From: Rhynchonema sp. JSB1_4
Taxonomy: Eukaryota; Nematoda; Chromadorea; Monhysterida; Xyalidae
Assembly: GCA_030248065.1 (NCBI GenBank)
Contig: JASAMV010000976.1
Span: 1 to 20,711 of the forward strand
DNA length: 20,711 nt
Direction of reading: 5' to 3'
Positions 9,001 through 17,831 of the stretch are shown here, one piece after another. A model generated the notes under the pieces. The model worked only from the letters and a program-made list of their open reading frames with translations, was not told the DNA's origin and ran no database searches. The translations under genes were made by a program, and so were the position numbers. How positions within the stretch are numbered: the stretch's first letter is position 1; the number at the start of each line of letters is the position of its first letter.

Positions 9001-9968
9001 GGAAACAAGCCAAAATGGAGCGACAAACCGGAATGGATTACAATTTGATCGAAATTGAGATTGACAACAGCAAAGGCGACGGATACGATCAGTGCATGAA
9101 GGCGTGCGTCACGTCGCCGTGTGCGTCGTTCACTTATGTTCAACGACCACAGGAGACTGTCGGTGCGTCTAAACATTGTATTATACAATTTTCTTATATT
9201 ATCTCAAGCTGTTACCATGAAAATGCTCCAGATCATGCATAAGAAGCGGACACGAAACTAAATTTCAGGGCGGTGCGTTCTTCACGATAGAAAGGACGAT
9301 ACTTCGGTCAAATACGAGCACCAGTGCAAAGGTCACGTGACAGATCAGCTGTATCTGTACGCGCAGAAAGCGTTCATACCGGAACAGCGAAGTATGTCGA
9401 AAACGAACGAACACGGCCAGCGCATATGCCTATGTTGTTTCGCGAGCTTTACTTAATCACTTTGTTGGTATAAACGGACCTGTAACTACTGAGCAGAGCT
9501 TGACAAAGATGACAACGAATGTGGCAAATCGCCAGCCATTAACTACGGTATATCAACGCATGCTCTTACGTCATCGTTGACAACCTTTATTCTTCAGACA
9601 TTCTACTTTTGTTCATTCAAAGTCCATGCAAACCGCATTCTGTTGTCCACCAGAAACTCCACTTTCCAAACGTAGAAACATGGTCGGCTCCGCTGATCGG
9701 CCGCGTCCGAATCGGTGTTGAGGTCGGGATACAATGGCAGGGTCGTGAAGCGTTCGACATCGACGACTGTTTGTGGAAATGTGAGAATATGAAACAACCG
9801 TTCGAATGTCGCGCTGTTGTGGTTGGTGCTGATTGCCATAAAAGTCGTTTTATGATACCCTAGGAAGGATATTTTCTTCGATCTGAAGCCAAATGTTCGA
9901 CTCATCTTCCAGTACGTCGCAGCTGTAGAAGGCGTGCCGTTTTCACCGTGTCGCCTGATCGCCCGTGA
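6006..9968 (+). CDS. Secreted astacin zinc metalloprotease with PAN/apple domains (11 exons)
   Basis: Proposed exons: 6006-6114, 6287-6390, 6528-6665, 8048-8233, 8310-8402, 8470-8549, 8612-8745, 8929-9162, 9269-9391, 9598-9825, 9913-9968. All phases match and the sum is 1485 bases (494 aa plus stop). A signal peptide (MITLCQAIIVLFVSS) is followed by a short Glu-rich propeptide ending RWPEAK. The catalytic domain begins VPFYIQP (72) with CVRF and GCSSKIG. The zinc site is HELLHSLGFQHEH (184-196): three His ligands and catalytic Glu185. The Met-turn is SVMTYG (237-242). A PAN/apple domain (about 293-400: CMKACVTSPCASFTY, GRCVLHD) and a partial second one (about 425-477: DDCLWKCEN, FECRAV) follow, then a basic tail. 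Astacins cleave extracellular proteins; PAN domains bind proteins or glycans. The least sure points are the 9598 acceptor (9651 also fits the phase) and whether extra exons join between 6665 and 8048. Confidence 0.85.
6694..7036. mobile_element. hAT-like miniature inverted-repeat element in the astacin intron
   Basis: Perfect 13-bp terminal inverted repeats CAGAGATTAGGAT (6694-6706) and its complement (7024-7036) bound 343 bp with no ORF of its own. CAGAG fits the YARNG start of hAT-family ends. The flanking 8-mers ATGCTAAC and TCGCTAAC match at six of eight positions, as expected for a decayed 8-bp target duplication. The right third is packed with GGGCCGG words. It sits inside the third intron of the astacin gene. 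Confidence 0.72.
7363..7653 (+). other. Acidic Ser/Asp/Glu-rich open segment in the astacin intron: cassette or alternative last exon
   Basis: A good acceptor (GTTGTTTTCAG) precedes 7363. The reading in the same phase as astacin exon 3 is open for 96 codons to TGA 7651. It starts KWPVNPPRRRF, has a basic stretch (FKKFGKKQDHK), then about 60 residues dominated by Ser, Asp and Glu (for example SDSDDPWDSESDTNSD). A GT at 7639 would leave it in phase 0, so it could be an in-frame cassette of 92 codons; read to its own stop it would give a truncated isoform. Codons are GC-ending like those of the neighbouring exons. No domain is recognised. It may instead be part of an unrelated nested gene. Without it the astacin catalytic domain has near-normal spacing, so it is left out of the main model. 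Confidence 0.4.
7839..7932 (+). other. Second small acidic open segment in the astacin intron
   Basis: After CCAGCAG at 7832-7838 a frame opens: FFNYNPGAVTDDYEDDHK, then KVGRKP, ending at TGA 7930. A GT at 7902 would end it in phase 0 after 21 codons. Phase and acidic character fit the segment at 7363, so the two could be consecutive cassettes between astacin exons 3 and 5. The evidence is splice signals and composition only. Confidence 0.3.
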
Positions 9969-10568
9969 AGCCAAAGTCAGTTTCGAACCGCTTGTTCAGA
10001 ATCAATCCAAGTCGTCACGATTTCATTTGTACATGAAAATTATTGGTTGATACCATTGGATGCTTTGGAGTGTGTCTGGCGTGATTTTTGTATAGTTGAA
10101 CGCGTGCGTGTTGTTTTCGCCCTTCTCTTTTTTGTCTTATAAGAAACTGTGAAGTCGGCTGCTAAGGAGCGACACTTACCGCAACCGTTTATTACAAGAT
10201 TTTTTGCTGATGCCTGTGATTTATACCGATTTTTACATCTCTGTATATGGACCCTGGTTGTTCTCCTTTCATTTCATTATTGAATTCCAGCAGGCGGCGT
10301 CTGCCACTTTCAAACAGTTTGCATCAGTGAAAAACAATCACAGAAGGACTTGGGACAGACAATCATTACGACAACAGCAAAAAGCTTTAAAAAAATAACA
10401 AAAGATTGTCACACTGAGGGACATGTGCCGTTGGCCATGAGAGTTCTGACTCCAACATATGAACAGCATTGAATTGTAGAGTTATACGGTGATGGTGTCT
10501 GTAATTATGGCGTTTCACTTTTCTTCGGATGTATGTGTGAAATTAAAAGCTCAAGAACATTAAGTATG
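9969..10568. other. Intergenic region between convergent astacin and galaxin-like genes
   Basis: No gene is recognised. The first ~110 bases share traces with the region after the dead copy. The stretch must hold the 3' ends of two convergent genes: astacin (stop at 9966-9968) and the galaxin-like gene (stop at 10569-10571, minus). An ATTAAA near 10543 is a possible plus-strand poly(A) signal but is far from the stop. A 64-codon open frame at 10204-10398 shows no motif and is treated as chance. Confidence 0.5.
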
Positions 10569-11790
10569 CTAGTTCCGCCTCACCCATGCGTTCGAGCCAG
10601 TCTTGTACTCATAACAACAGGTGTCGTAACCGCCAGCGAGACCAGTGAATTTGCTGTACACTTTGTCGCAGCAGAACTCGGTGTTTGAATCATAACCGAA
10701 ACGCGTGAAGCTTAGTTTAGCTACGCATATCTATGAAGACAAATTCGTCAAAGCGCGCGGTGACAAATGGGCCAGTTCCCTTTCAACATGACAAGTTACC
10801 GTTTCCAGTCACAGTGACGGTACCGGTGACGAGATCAGTGGTCCGTTGCACACAGCATCGATTCTTTTGCTGTTTCGAGTGCACCACGTCGCCACAGCAG
10901 AACTGCGTTGATCCACCGTCGTACGATTGATTGCCGCAACACGCCAATGTGCTGCCTGCCGCCGTGCGACACAGTACTTCATTTCACCACGTTGTGCAAT
11001 ATTCAATTATTTCACCTATTATGTCACCAACCTGCATTGATCGGATGCAGCGCATCTCTGCAGCACATTTTGGCCGTGTCATACGCGTTGTACGGTTGAC
11101 TGCCACAACATACTTGACCGACGACGTTGTGCACCTAGATATAGGTAAGGTGTGGTGAAACATCACGTTATGATAACGGGATGGGTTTATTGTGACTGTT
11201 TTTGCGTGCCCTATTTTCGCACAACCAACCTGTCCCATGCAACATATCTGATCCCAGGCCAATGGGCTTGCGCCACAGCAATCCTCGTAGTACATATTGC
11301 CCTGACGACGGTTGTGTGACACTCCGTTGCAACACATCTGTATTGAAATGGATCTACAGTGGCATAAAGTGGAATTCGTAAAAAAACCTTGACAAAAATA
11401 TTTTTCTATCCGAAACCCGAACCTGTGTGAACAAATTCACCGGCGTATCGCCGCAACATTGCAATCCGAACAGTTCCAATGGATTGTTATAAGTCACACA
11501 GCTGGTGTTGCAGCACGCTTTCAGCTCTGGAGAAGTGAAAAGTTGCGATTTCGTCTGTTTTGTGGTGTGTCCAGTCGGACGATCTACATGGGCATGATAA
11601 CAAGCCGCTACAATAGCAGAACTGGTTCGCTCAAAGCAAATTCAGTAAATGATAATGAAACATCACCAATCGTGGTCTTTGGCGGTGTGAGCGTTGTGGT
11701 GGGAACAATGGTTGTGGTACCCGGGCGCAGTGTGGTGATCTGGCCAACAACTGATGCAACGAACACAATCGATAACAGCTGTAAATGCAA
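10569..11790 (-). CDS. Secreted galaxin-like Cys-Cys repeat protein (6 exons, 248 aa)
   Basis: Exons on the minus strand, 5' to 3': 11790-11667, 11526-11423, 11337-11230, 11134-11032, 10955-10800, 10720-10569. Every junction has GT/AG ends and matching phase, and the total of 747 bases is a multiple of three. A signal peptide (MHLQLLSIVFVASVVGQ) is followed by a Thr/Pro linker to about residue 40 that could be O-glycosylated. About 200 residues then carry 12 Cys-Cys pairs plus one single Cys, in units such as CCGDTPVNLFTQMCC, CCGASPLAWDQICC, CCGSQPYNAYDTAKMCC and CCGNQSYDGGSTQFCC. This CCG-x-x-P/Y-(YD)-x-CC pattern is that of galaxin repeats, known from coral skeletal matrix and other extracellular animal proteins. 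The role is probably structural and extracellular. The partner and tissue are unknown. Confidence 0.85.
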
Positions 11791-11976
11791 GAAGACGAGT
11801 AAGCTTTTGTCACAATCTTGTTATATATCATGTTTGTCGGTTGTGAAACGCGACTAGAGACTTGCAGTTATGAATCTGTAACAAATCAAGCTCTATGTGT
11901 GTTTCAGTTTGAGCGTTGTTTGAAATCACCAACCGCAAGCCAGTAAATCAGTGTCGGTCTTCGGTCAACCAACTTA
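11791..11976. promoter_or_regulatory. Shared intergenic region between divergent secreted-protein genes
   Basis: The start codons of the galaxin-like gene (minus, 11790) and of the candidate small secreted gene (plus, 11977) lie only 186 bp apart and point away from each other, so the promoters and leaders of both would have to fit here. The region is noncoding with moderate AT content. No specific factor site or TATA box is claimed. The call depends on the plus-strand gene being real. Confidence 0.35.
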
Positions 11977-12521
11977 ATGCATCGGGATTGGACCTGTTTT
12001 CTGGTCATAGCTGGGATTATAACAGTTTCATATCAAACAACAACTTTAGTAAGCTAGCGCTTTAAAAAATACTATTTTGGGTAGTCCTCCAGCAGTCACC
12101 AAGCGAAATAAAGCACACGACGACCCAGTGTTTATGAAGTTCAAGCAGACTGAAATGAGAAATATATTGTTGTGGTCATATTTTATTTGCTCAGGTGCTA
12201 ATGTTGGACACAAGGTCGGCACTTTGATTTGTGCTGGGTGGCTAAATCTATGTTTGGCTTCCAAGTGAGGCAAGAACATGGCTTTTCGCCTTTGAAATTT
12301 GCACCTATTTTTTGCATGTCGAATCGAAATTTTATGTTCGGGTGTGCATTCGCACTCAAGCTTCGCCCATTTATGTGCAACATGCGCCTAGTTAACAATG
12401 AAAATGGATATAGAATAAAGTTTTAACTATTTCTATTTTTCAGACACAAACATTCGCGGCGGTCTACAAGAATCTGACGGGCAAAGAAGTCGTGTTCGAG
12501 TTTCCCGAGAACATATACTAA
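11977..12521 (+). CDS. Candidate small secreted peptide gene (two exons)
   Basis: The first exon, 11977-12048, encodes 24 residues that look like a signal peptide (MHRDWTCFLVIAGIITVSYQ) and ends at a strong donor GTAAGC in phase 0. A last exon, 12444-12521, follows the acceptor ATTTTTCAG. In phase 0 it reads TQTFAAVYKNLTGKEVVFEF, then PENIY and a TAA, with mostly G/C third positions. Joined directly they give 49 aa. An AATAAA lies one base after the stop. The last exon could belong to a longer gene or have another middle exon. In another frame it is also open but has poorer codon use. No family was recognised. Confidence 0.4.
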
Positions 12522-12527
12522 AATAAA
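12522..12527 (+). terminator. Poly(A) signal AATAAA
   Basis: A canonical AATAAA begins right after the TAA of the exon at 12444-12521, which would give a very short 3' UTR. It supports a transcript end here on the plus strand. Confidence 0.45.
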
Positions 12528-13120
12528 ATGAAGAGAAAAGCAACTATTTGGCCTCCATTACAACTCACAACCAGCACGTTATAGGCTAAACATTGTAATT
12601 GTTCTGTTGCTCCATCGCTGTTTTCAAACATTATTAGTTGTTTGTCGTTGTTGTTGAAGTTTATTCGGAATAAAGGAGAATGGGATTTGAAAATATTTCT
12701 TTCTGATGTTTTTTCTCACTTCTGGTTCCGATAGTGGCCCAAACGCTTTTTAAGAGCGTGATATATTCGAAAACGTAGTGCTTGTGAAGGAGTGTTTTTG
12801 CTTTGACTTGCTTTGCTTTGCTCTGGCTCAGCTTCCATATCGTTAACAACTGGTAATTGTTGCGTTTGGCTTGTGTGCTTTTTTGTTGTGCCAATTGTTG
12901 ATTCGAAGAATCGTATTTGTATTTCATTTCCGTATTCCGGCGGCGCTTTGACAAACGTTTTTTGTCCGTCAACTTTTTGAAGCGAATAATTTTGCAGAGA
13001 ATTATTTTTCAGAAACGCTGTGCTGTGTTCACTTCAACCCCAGCAAATAAAATTATGCACCATCACAAGAATCATATTCTGTCTACTTTGCCTTCCTAAC
13101 CCACCCCTTTATTCCCCGAT
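12528..13120. other. Intergenic region with a weak minus-strand Lys/Gln-rich ORF
   Basis: A minus-strand frame of 103 codons (12972 to 12661) is rich in Lys and Gln and has no recognised motif. Its stop overlaps a minus-strand AATAAA (plus TTTATT, 12660-12665). It might be a terminal exon of a convergent gene, but codon use is AT-rich and no donor or acceptor pair supports it. The remaining bases upstream of the transporter ATG at 13121 would hold its promoter; two AG acceptors in a row (13000-13014) could be leader splice sites. Confidence 0.3.
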
Positions 13121-14734
13121 ATGGTTGTTGTCAGTCAATCCACCACCAATGCGACTGCAATGCGCACACGCCAATTGGTGATTGGATTTGGCGTGCTGCT
13201 GTTTGTCGACGTTCTGTGGGTATCGTCGTCGGAGCTAACCAGGGTGAGTTATTCGGAGTTGTCTTTTTTGCTAAGAGGCGGTCTTGTCAATTTTATGGTT
13301 TGTTAAACTTTGTTCGCTCGAAAGACAATACATGAAACGATTCACGAGACCTAACATCTCGCGTGTAACATCAGCTGACATCTGCATGGGCACCAGCATT
13401 CTGCTTTTGCGCGTTCACTTTCACGTCAGCATTAAAACCAGCTCACAAGTGTTTTCTGAGATCACGATTACGTTCAATCCGATCCAATTCGCACTGACGA
13501 TGACCTGGTGCACCGGTCGTCTGTGAAACGTTGGCTTGGTGATGGGGCAACATAAAAGCAGGCTGCGCCCAGTCTCCTTTTATTATTCGTCAATCTATGC
13601 GTGAACCCCTTAATTTCTGCCTTATGTTTTATTTTATTTATTTATTTTATTTGAGTTTTTGCACCTCCAGTGCCAGGTGAATGCAAACGCCCGCAGGCAA
13701 TGTAGCAAATCCTGTTAGAAAAACATGAAAATCTAACGTGAATTAATCTAATGTTTGCAGTATGTATTCATCGGCGAACAGTTCCACCGTCCATTCCTGA
13801 CCACCTACATGAAGACATGCATGTTCATGCTGTATCTACTCGGATTTCTGTTCCATCGACCCTGGAGGGATCAGTGTCTGGCCAATAACTCGGTGGTGGT
13901 TGGTTGGAATTTGCTTGGTTTCAAAATTGTAGGTTGTTTTTTTTTGTAAATTTTATGATTCTTACAGGATCTGGAGCTGGATGACATGTCGAACGTGATG
14001 ATTGATCACGACTTGGTTCGTCTGATTTTATGGTTTTTACAACTCACCAAGCGGTTCCAAATGTGACACAAGTGTTACCCAATTTGATCTGTTTCTTTCG
14101 CAGAGCGAGCCATCATTCGAGCTGATCAACCAATGCAGTGACAGTGAGCGCAGCAGTGTTGTGTCGGACACAGACGTGCCAAATGTGCCGTTTGATGATC
14201 CCTCTGAATTGGGCACCGCCACTGCTGTTGCGACCGCCGCTTGTGCGTGAGCGTGTTTGTCTGCTTTTTCTTGTATTTTTTGTCCGATCTTGTACGTTTG
14301 GGGAATAGAACTCGACGCGTAACTTGTATCAAACATGGTGATCGATCTCGCACGACAAAGTAGGAATTCAAGAAGCAACGCTGACGTAACGACTGCCTGT
14401 TTTGCAGCAGCCCCGCCGCCCGACCCCGAGCCACTTTCATCCGCGCAGAAAAACGTGCGATTCGCGCGAGTGCACGAAGTACGACGTCTGCCTGGTTGGT
14501 TGATGTTGCGTTAAATCTATTTTAGAATATTTTATTTTGTAGCATAATTTTAGAAAAGGCATAAAGTGCAACAAATAAGAAGAGAAAGATTTTTCAGACA
14601 GCGAGGCGACCGACGCCAAATTGTCCCGTCTTCCACACGATCTGGGGCTGCGCGCAGCCAGATTGATTCACCGACAACGGAATAGGCATGCGATCAGAAA
14701 CGTTGCGCATTTGGCACTGCAGTTCTGCTTGATT
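13121..14734 (+). CDS. SLC35F3/F4/F5-type membrane transporter, first six exons only
   Basis: Exons 13121-13243, 13761-13898, 13968-14015, 14104-14242, 14408-14494 and 14598-14734 join in phase to 224 codons, then a GTGAGT donor. Exon 1 has the first membrane segment with LLFVDVLWVSSSELT, a signature of the SLC35F5 group. Exon 2 has a second segment (TYMKTCMFMLYLLGFLF) and a PWR end. Exons 3-5 are an acidic cytosolic loop. Exon 5 carries KNVRFARVHEVRRLP, matching the VRFSNIMEIRQLP block of human SLC35F5 recalled from the family, and exon 6 carries AKLSRLPHD and leads into the third segment (AHLALQFCLI). Family members have about ten membrane segments and 450-520 aa, so more than half is missing. 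The next 6 kb shows no recognisable continuation. The start could instead be the Met at codon 14. Confidence 0.82.
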
Positions 14735-14775
14735 GTGAGTTTTGATGTGAGAAAGTACATTTGGGTCGATCGTAT

Positions 14776-15131
14776 CAGTGGCGTCGTTGGAAAATCAAAA
14801 CGTCAGGATACCGGATACCCAAAATCCGAAATTTTGGGATACCGGATACCCAAAATGAAAAATCTCGGATACCAGGGGGTTGTCCAAAAAAGGTCAATTT
14901 TTCAAGGGAAAATTGAGTAAAATCGCTCTGGAAAGGGTAAAAAATGTCATTTTTGTGGGTTGTGCTTGCGATTTTGAGCATCGTGGAGGTAAAATGGGTA
15001 CCTTTTACTGTTTTCGGAAAATTTTAGGATACGATACCCCCGGACAAAAAGTCAGGATACCGGATACCCCTGGGAGACAAAATGAAGATACCGGATACCG
15101 GGGTACCCCCCCCCCCCCAACGACACCACTG
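14776..15131. mobile_element. hAT-like miniature element filled with GGATACC words
   Basis: Inverted 15-bp ends CAGTGGCGTCGTTGG (14776-14790) and the complement of CAGTGGTGTCGTTGG (15117-15131) differ at one position. CAGTG fits hAT termini. The flanking 8-mers GATCGTAT and GTTCACAT match at five of eight positions. Inside, both flanks carry about ten direct copies of GGATACC or close variants (14805-14874 and 15027-15100), and a run of C lies at the right end. There is no transposase ORF, so it is nonautonomous. It lies just 3' of the last recognised transporter exon, inside what should be the next intron. Confidence 0.75.
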
Positions 15132-15327
15132 GTTCACATAAATACTGCACAAAAGCTGCGCGAGTGATCTTTTCACGAGCGAGCGCCAAATCTTTTTGAT
15201 CTTAAATCGATGATGTTTCACGAAAGAATGACTAGGATGCACAAAAACTATGGCCGTTAGTTTCAGTCCAACCTGACCAAACAAGCAATTGTCGAAACAT
15301 GGCTCGTAATGCTCATAAAGACAACCA

Positions 15328-15690
15328 GCGGATCCAGGGGGCCTAGGCCTTTGGTCAAAGTGGCCCCTGAAGGGGGGCCACCATTTCGGACAGAAGAAGG
15401 AAAAAGAACCCCCTAAATCGCAGGATTTTCACTCAAATATACTTCAAAAGCCCAAAAATCGCGCGCTTCGCGCGTCAGATACACCCATTTCCATGAAATT
15501 TGGCCGTCGCGCGTGCAAAAAGTGCAACATTTTCGCGCGCTACGCGCGCATGCTCTGTTTTGTATCGTATTTAGCTTAAAATCGCCCCATTATAACCAAG
15601 CACTGGATAAAAACGATTTTTGAAAAATCAAACTAGCACTAGATAAAAATGACTTTTGAGATTTGCCCCCCCTTTGCCGAAAGCTCCAAA
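15328..15690. mobile_element. Probable repeat element with hAT-like left end, right end not found
   Basis: The segment starts CAGCGGATCCAGGGGGCC, which resembles the CAGTGGCGGATCCAGG ends common in hAT-derived repeats. It contains two imperfect palindromes built on CGCGCGCTTCGCGCG (near 15461) and CGCGCGCTACGCGCG (near 15535), a duplicated GATAAAAA-x-GA phrase at 15606-15655, and G/C homopolymers at both sides. No matching inverted right end was found, so the boundary at 15690 is a guess. Confidence 0.4.
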
Positions 15691-15998
15691 TTTTTTGGGA
15701 CACATTTCGGGCATCGGAGCGTTTCTAACTGAAAACGATTTTTTAAAATACGTTTTTAAAAAAATCGTTTTTTTTGCAAAACCCTGTGTCCTGATGTTGG
15801 CCGTGGCATCGGAAAATGCTAGGGAAAGAATATTAATACCAACCAGCATCATTGACGTATCGCAACCAATTCGACATTCGTTTATTCTGCGCATCGATCC
15901 TCCACAGCACCGTGACACCGTCAAAGTCGTAAATGTCCCATGTGTACATGGAATAATTGCATTCGGTTCGGCTGGGACGCCACCGCACTCCCTGAATC

Positions 15999-16383
15999 AT
16001 GCGAAATCAGATACTGGTGATGTTCGTTTGCCTGTCGCTCATTCATCTTTCCAGTTCCTATGGAGATGGCTGTTGGACCAATCGCTTGTGCGTGAAACAT
16101 CAACTGCATGCAGAGCTACACAGCAGCGTATGCGCAACGAAAGCAAGCATGTTGTTGTCTGATGTTTCAAACTGTGTTGAGTTATTCTGGTTTTCAAGGT
16201 CCACTTGGCCCTTCTTGACTATTCAGCTCACCTTGAAAGGTCCGAAGATGGTATTGGGCGCAAGTGTGACCCCGGCGAATGCACCGATTCCACCGAGTTG
16301 ACTTCTGCGCAACGCCACACAACCATTCGTGGGAAGGGATCTGATGTGGAAGTGGGACTCGCCAGGCCGGGCTTTCTGTAAAG
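15999..16383 (+). CDS. Candidate small secreted Cys-containing peptide (splicing unresolved)
   Basis: The ATG at 15999 opens a frame with a convincing signal peptide (MRNQILVMFVCLSLIHLSSS) and a mature start YGDGCWTNRLCVKHQ. The unspliced frame runs to 16301. A downstream block in another phase reads SEDGIGRKCDPGECTDSTE and stops at TAA 16381-16383. Its codons are GC-ending and its Cys fit a secreted peptide. GT donors at 16088 or 16125, with AG at 16227 or 16242, are candidate intron ends; none is clearly best. No family was recognised. It may be one short secreted-peptide gene of two exons, or a chance signal-peptide ORF. Confidence 0.4.
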
Positions 16384-16683
16384 TTTGTCACTTCAGGTTC
16401 ACACGCCACTTTTCGGCTTATCGTGCTGTCGTCAACTCTCATGTCATCAATTCCTATATTTATGTTTTCTCACGCTCATTTAGTGCTGCATGAGATGACA
16501 ATGACAATAGCCCACTTTTTGATTGCGGTTTTACCATACATCTTTTGAAAGATAACAAACGCACAGGATTATCCGAAACTCGATGGTGGAGCTTGCAAGC
16601 TTCCTTGTGATACGTCCGTTCACAAACGACACACTCTGAAAAGTAACAATACCATATTGATATGACAATAACATTGGAGATTA
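16384..16683. other. Intergenic stretch with no recognised content
   Basis: No splice-supported exon, repeat end or RNA gene was recognised. Short open frames here lack motifs. Confidence 0.5.
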
Positions 16684-16770
16684 GGGTTAAAAAAAATTTT
16701 TTTTATTAACGAGCTTTTTTTTAAAAAAAAATTTTTTTTTGATTTTTTTTTGACGAAAATTTTTTTTATT
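16684..16770. repeat. A/T homopolymer block with self-complementary runs
   Basis: Alternating runs of A and T, each about 7-10 bases, form perfect A-run/T-run palindromes. A similar block occurs at 17316-17390. Such blocks can fold back and often belong to repeat ends, but no element boundary was found for this one. Confidence 0.6.
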
Positions 16771-17129
16771 AGAAAAAGTGTTGCAAACGACGTTTCAGGA
16801 CAAATGAAATCGATCCAACATATTTTTCAAAAATTGAAAAATTTTCGCCTGAGACCCAACTTGTGCGGTGACACCCGGTAGTATTGTGCAGATTCTATGG
16901 TCTTCTACCAGTCTGAGGTTGATGTTGACTAACGATGTTACTCTAATGTATTGTAGCATGCCGTAAAACGTATTTTAATGCATCTAATGCCGTATATCTG
17001 ACATACGACCATCAAAATATCGATTACAGCCCAAATCTTGCGTGTCAAATCGACTTTGCGCGCCCGGTTTTGCACCAGACCTATGTATATACATGTGTAG
17101 TAGCATGCAGTAGTACATTATCGGTGCCA

Positions 17130-17393
17130 CATCACTATAAAAGACCAGCCCCGCGCATCCCTGTACGGATTTGGGGACAATACAGGGCGCCGCAGGCGCG
17201 ATTTTGGAAAAATTGTCCCGTCCACAGGAAAAAAGTGCCAATTTTTGGCCTCGAAAAAGGCCATTTTTGGACATTTCAGCCCTTTTTGGGCAACTTTTTT
17301 CATTAAAAAAAAAGCAAAATCTGAGTTTCAAAAAAAAAAATTTTTTTTTTCAAAAATTTTTTAATTAACCACTTTTTTTTTGAAACAACCCTG
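17130..17393. mobile_element. Repeat segment with a hAT-like right end
   Basis: The right edge reads GAAACAACCCTG, whose complement CAGGGTTGTTTC is a plausible hAT terminus. To the left lie an A/T homopolymer block, short GC palindromes (GGGCGCCGCAGGCGCG near 17185) and repeated AAAAAGGCCATTTTTGG-type phrases. A left partner is uncertain: only ACAGGG at 17183 matches for six bases. No protein is encoded. The call rests on terminal motif and composition. Confidence 0.35.
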
Positions 17394-17831
17394 TTGGAGA
17401 TACTAAAGCAAGCGGGTTTGCCGTAATAGTCAATAATCCAAGCTGATCAGATCTTGAATGAATGAAGCAAACCGTTCGTTCTGACTCGATCCAGCCGAAG
17501 TTTTGGCATTACTGACTTCTACATCAGCTGATATTTTAATTTCGCGTCAAAAAGGCGCTCAAACTGCTGCGTTATTTCGAATGGTGGCAAGCTGTTTCCT
17601 GAAATGTAAATCGAATTCTGATTTTTGTTTCTCGGTACATTTGAGCAGGAAAAGTGTTCAACGCGCAACACGTCCGAAGAAGGACGTATGATCTGGCACA
17701 CACAACACAACTGCGTATAAACACAATTGGCTACTGGCTTTGTGTTTGCTCGCGTTCTTGAATATATTAGGTGCCCAAAACATATCCGCATACCGGCTAT
17801 CTGATGTTTCAAAGAGCCGCATGCAAGTTGT

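Noticed and set aside
14806..15105. CRISPR-like array of GGATACC repeats
   Set aside because: Units are 7-8 bp, irregularly spaced and inside a eukaryotic inverted-repeat element; no spacer structure or cas genes.
15656..16162. A 168-codon plus-strand frame
   Set aside because: Begins within repeat sequence and shows no domain. The overlapping frame at 15999 with a signal peptide is the better coding candidate.
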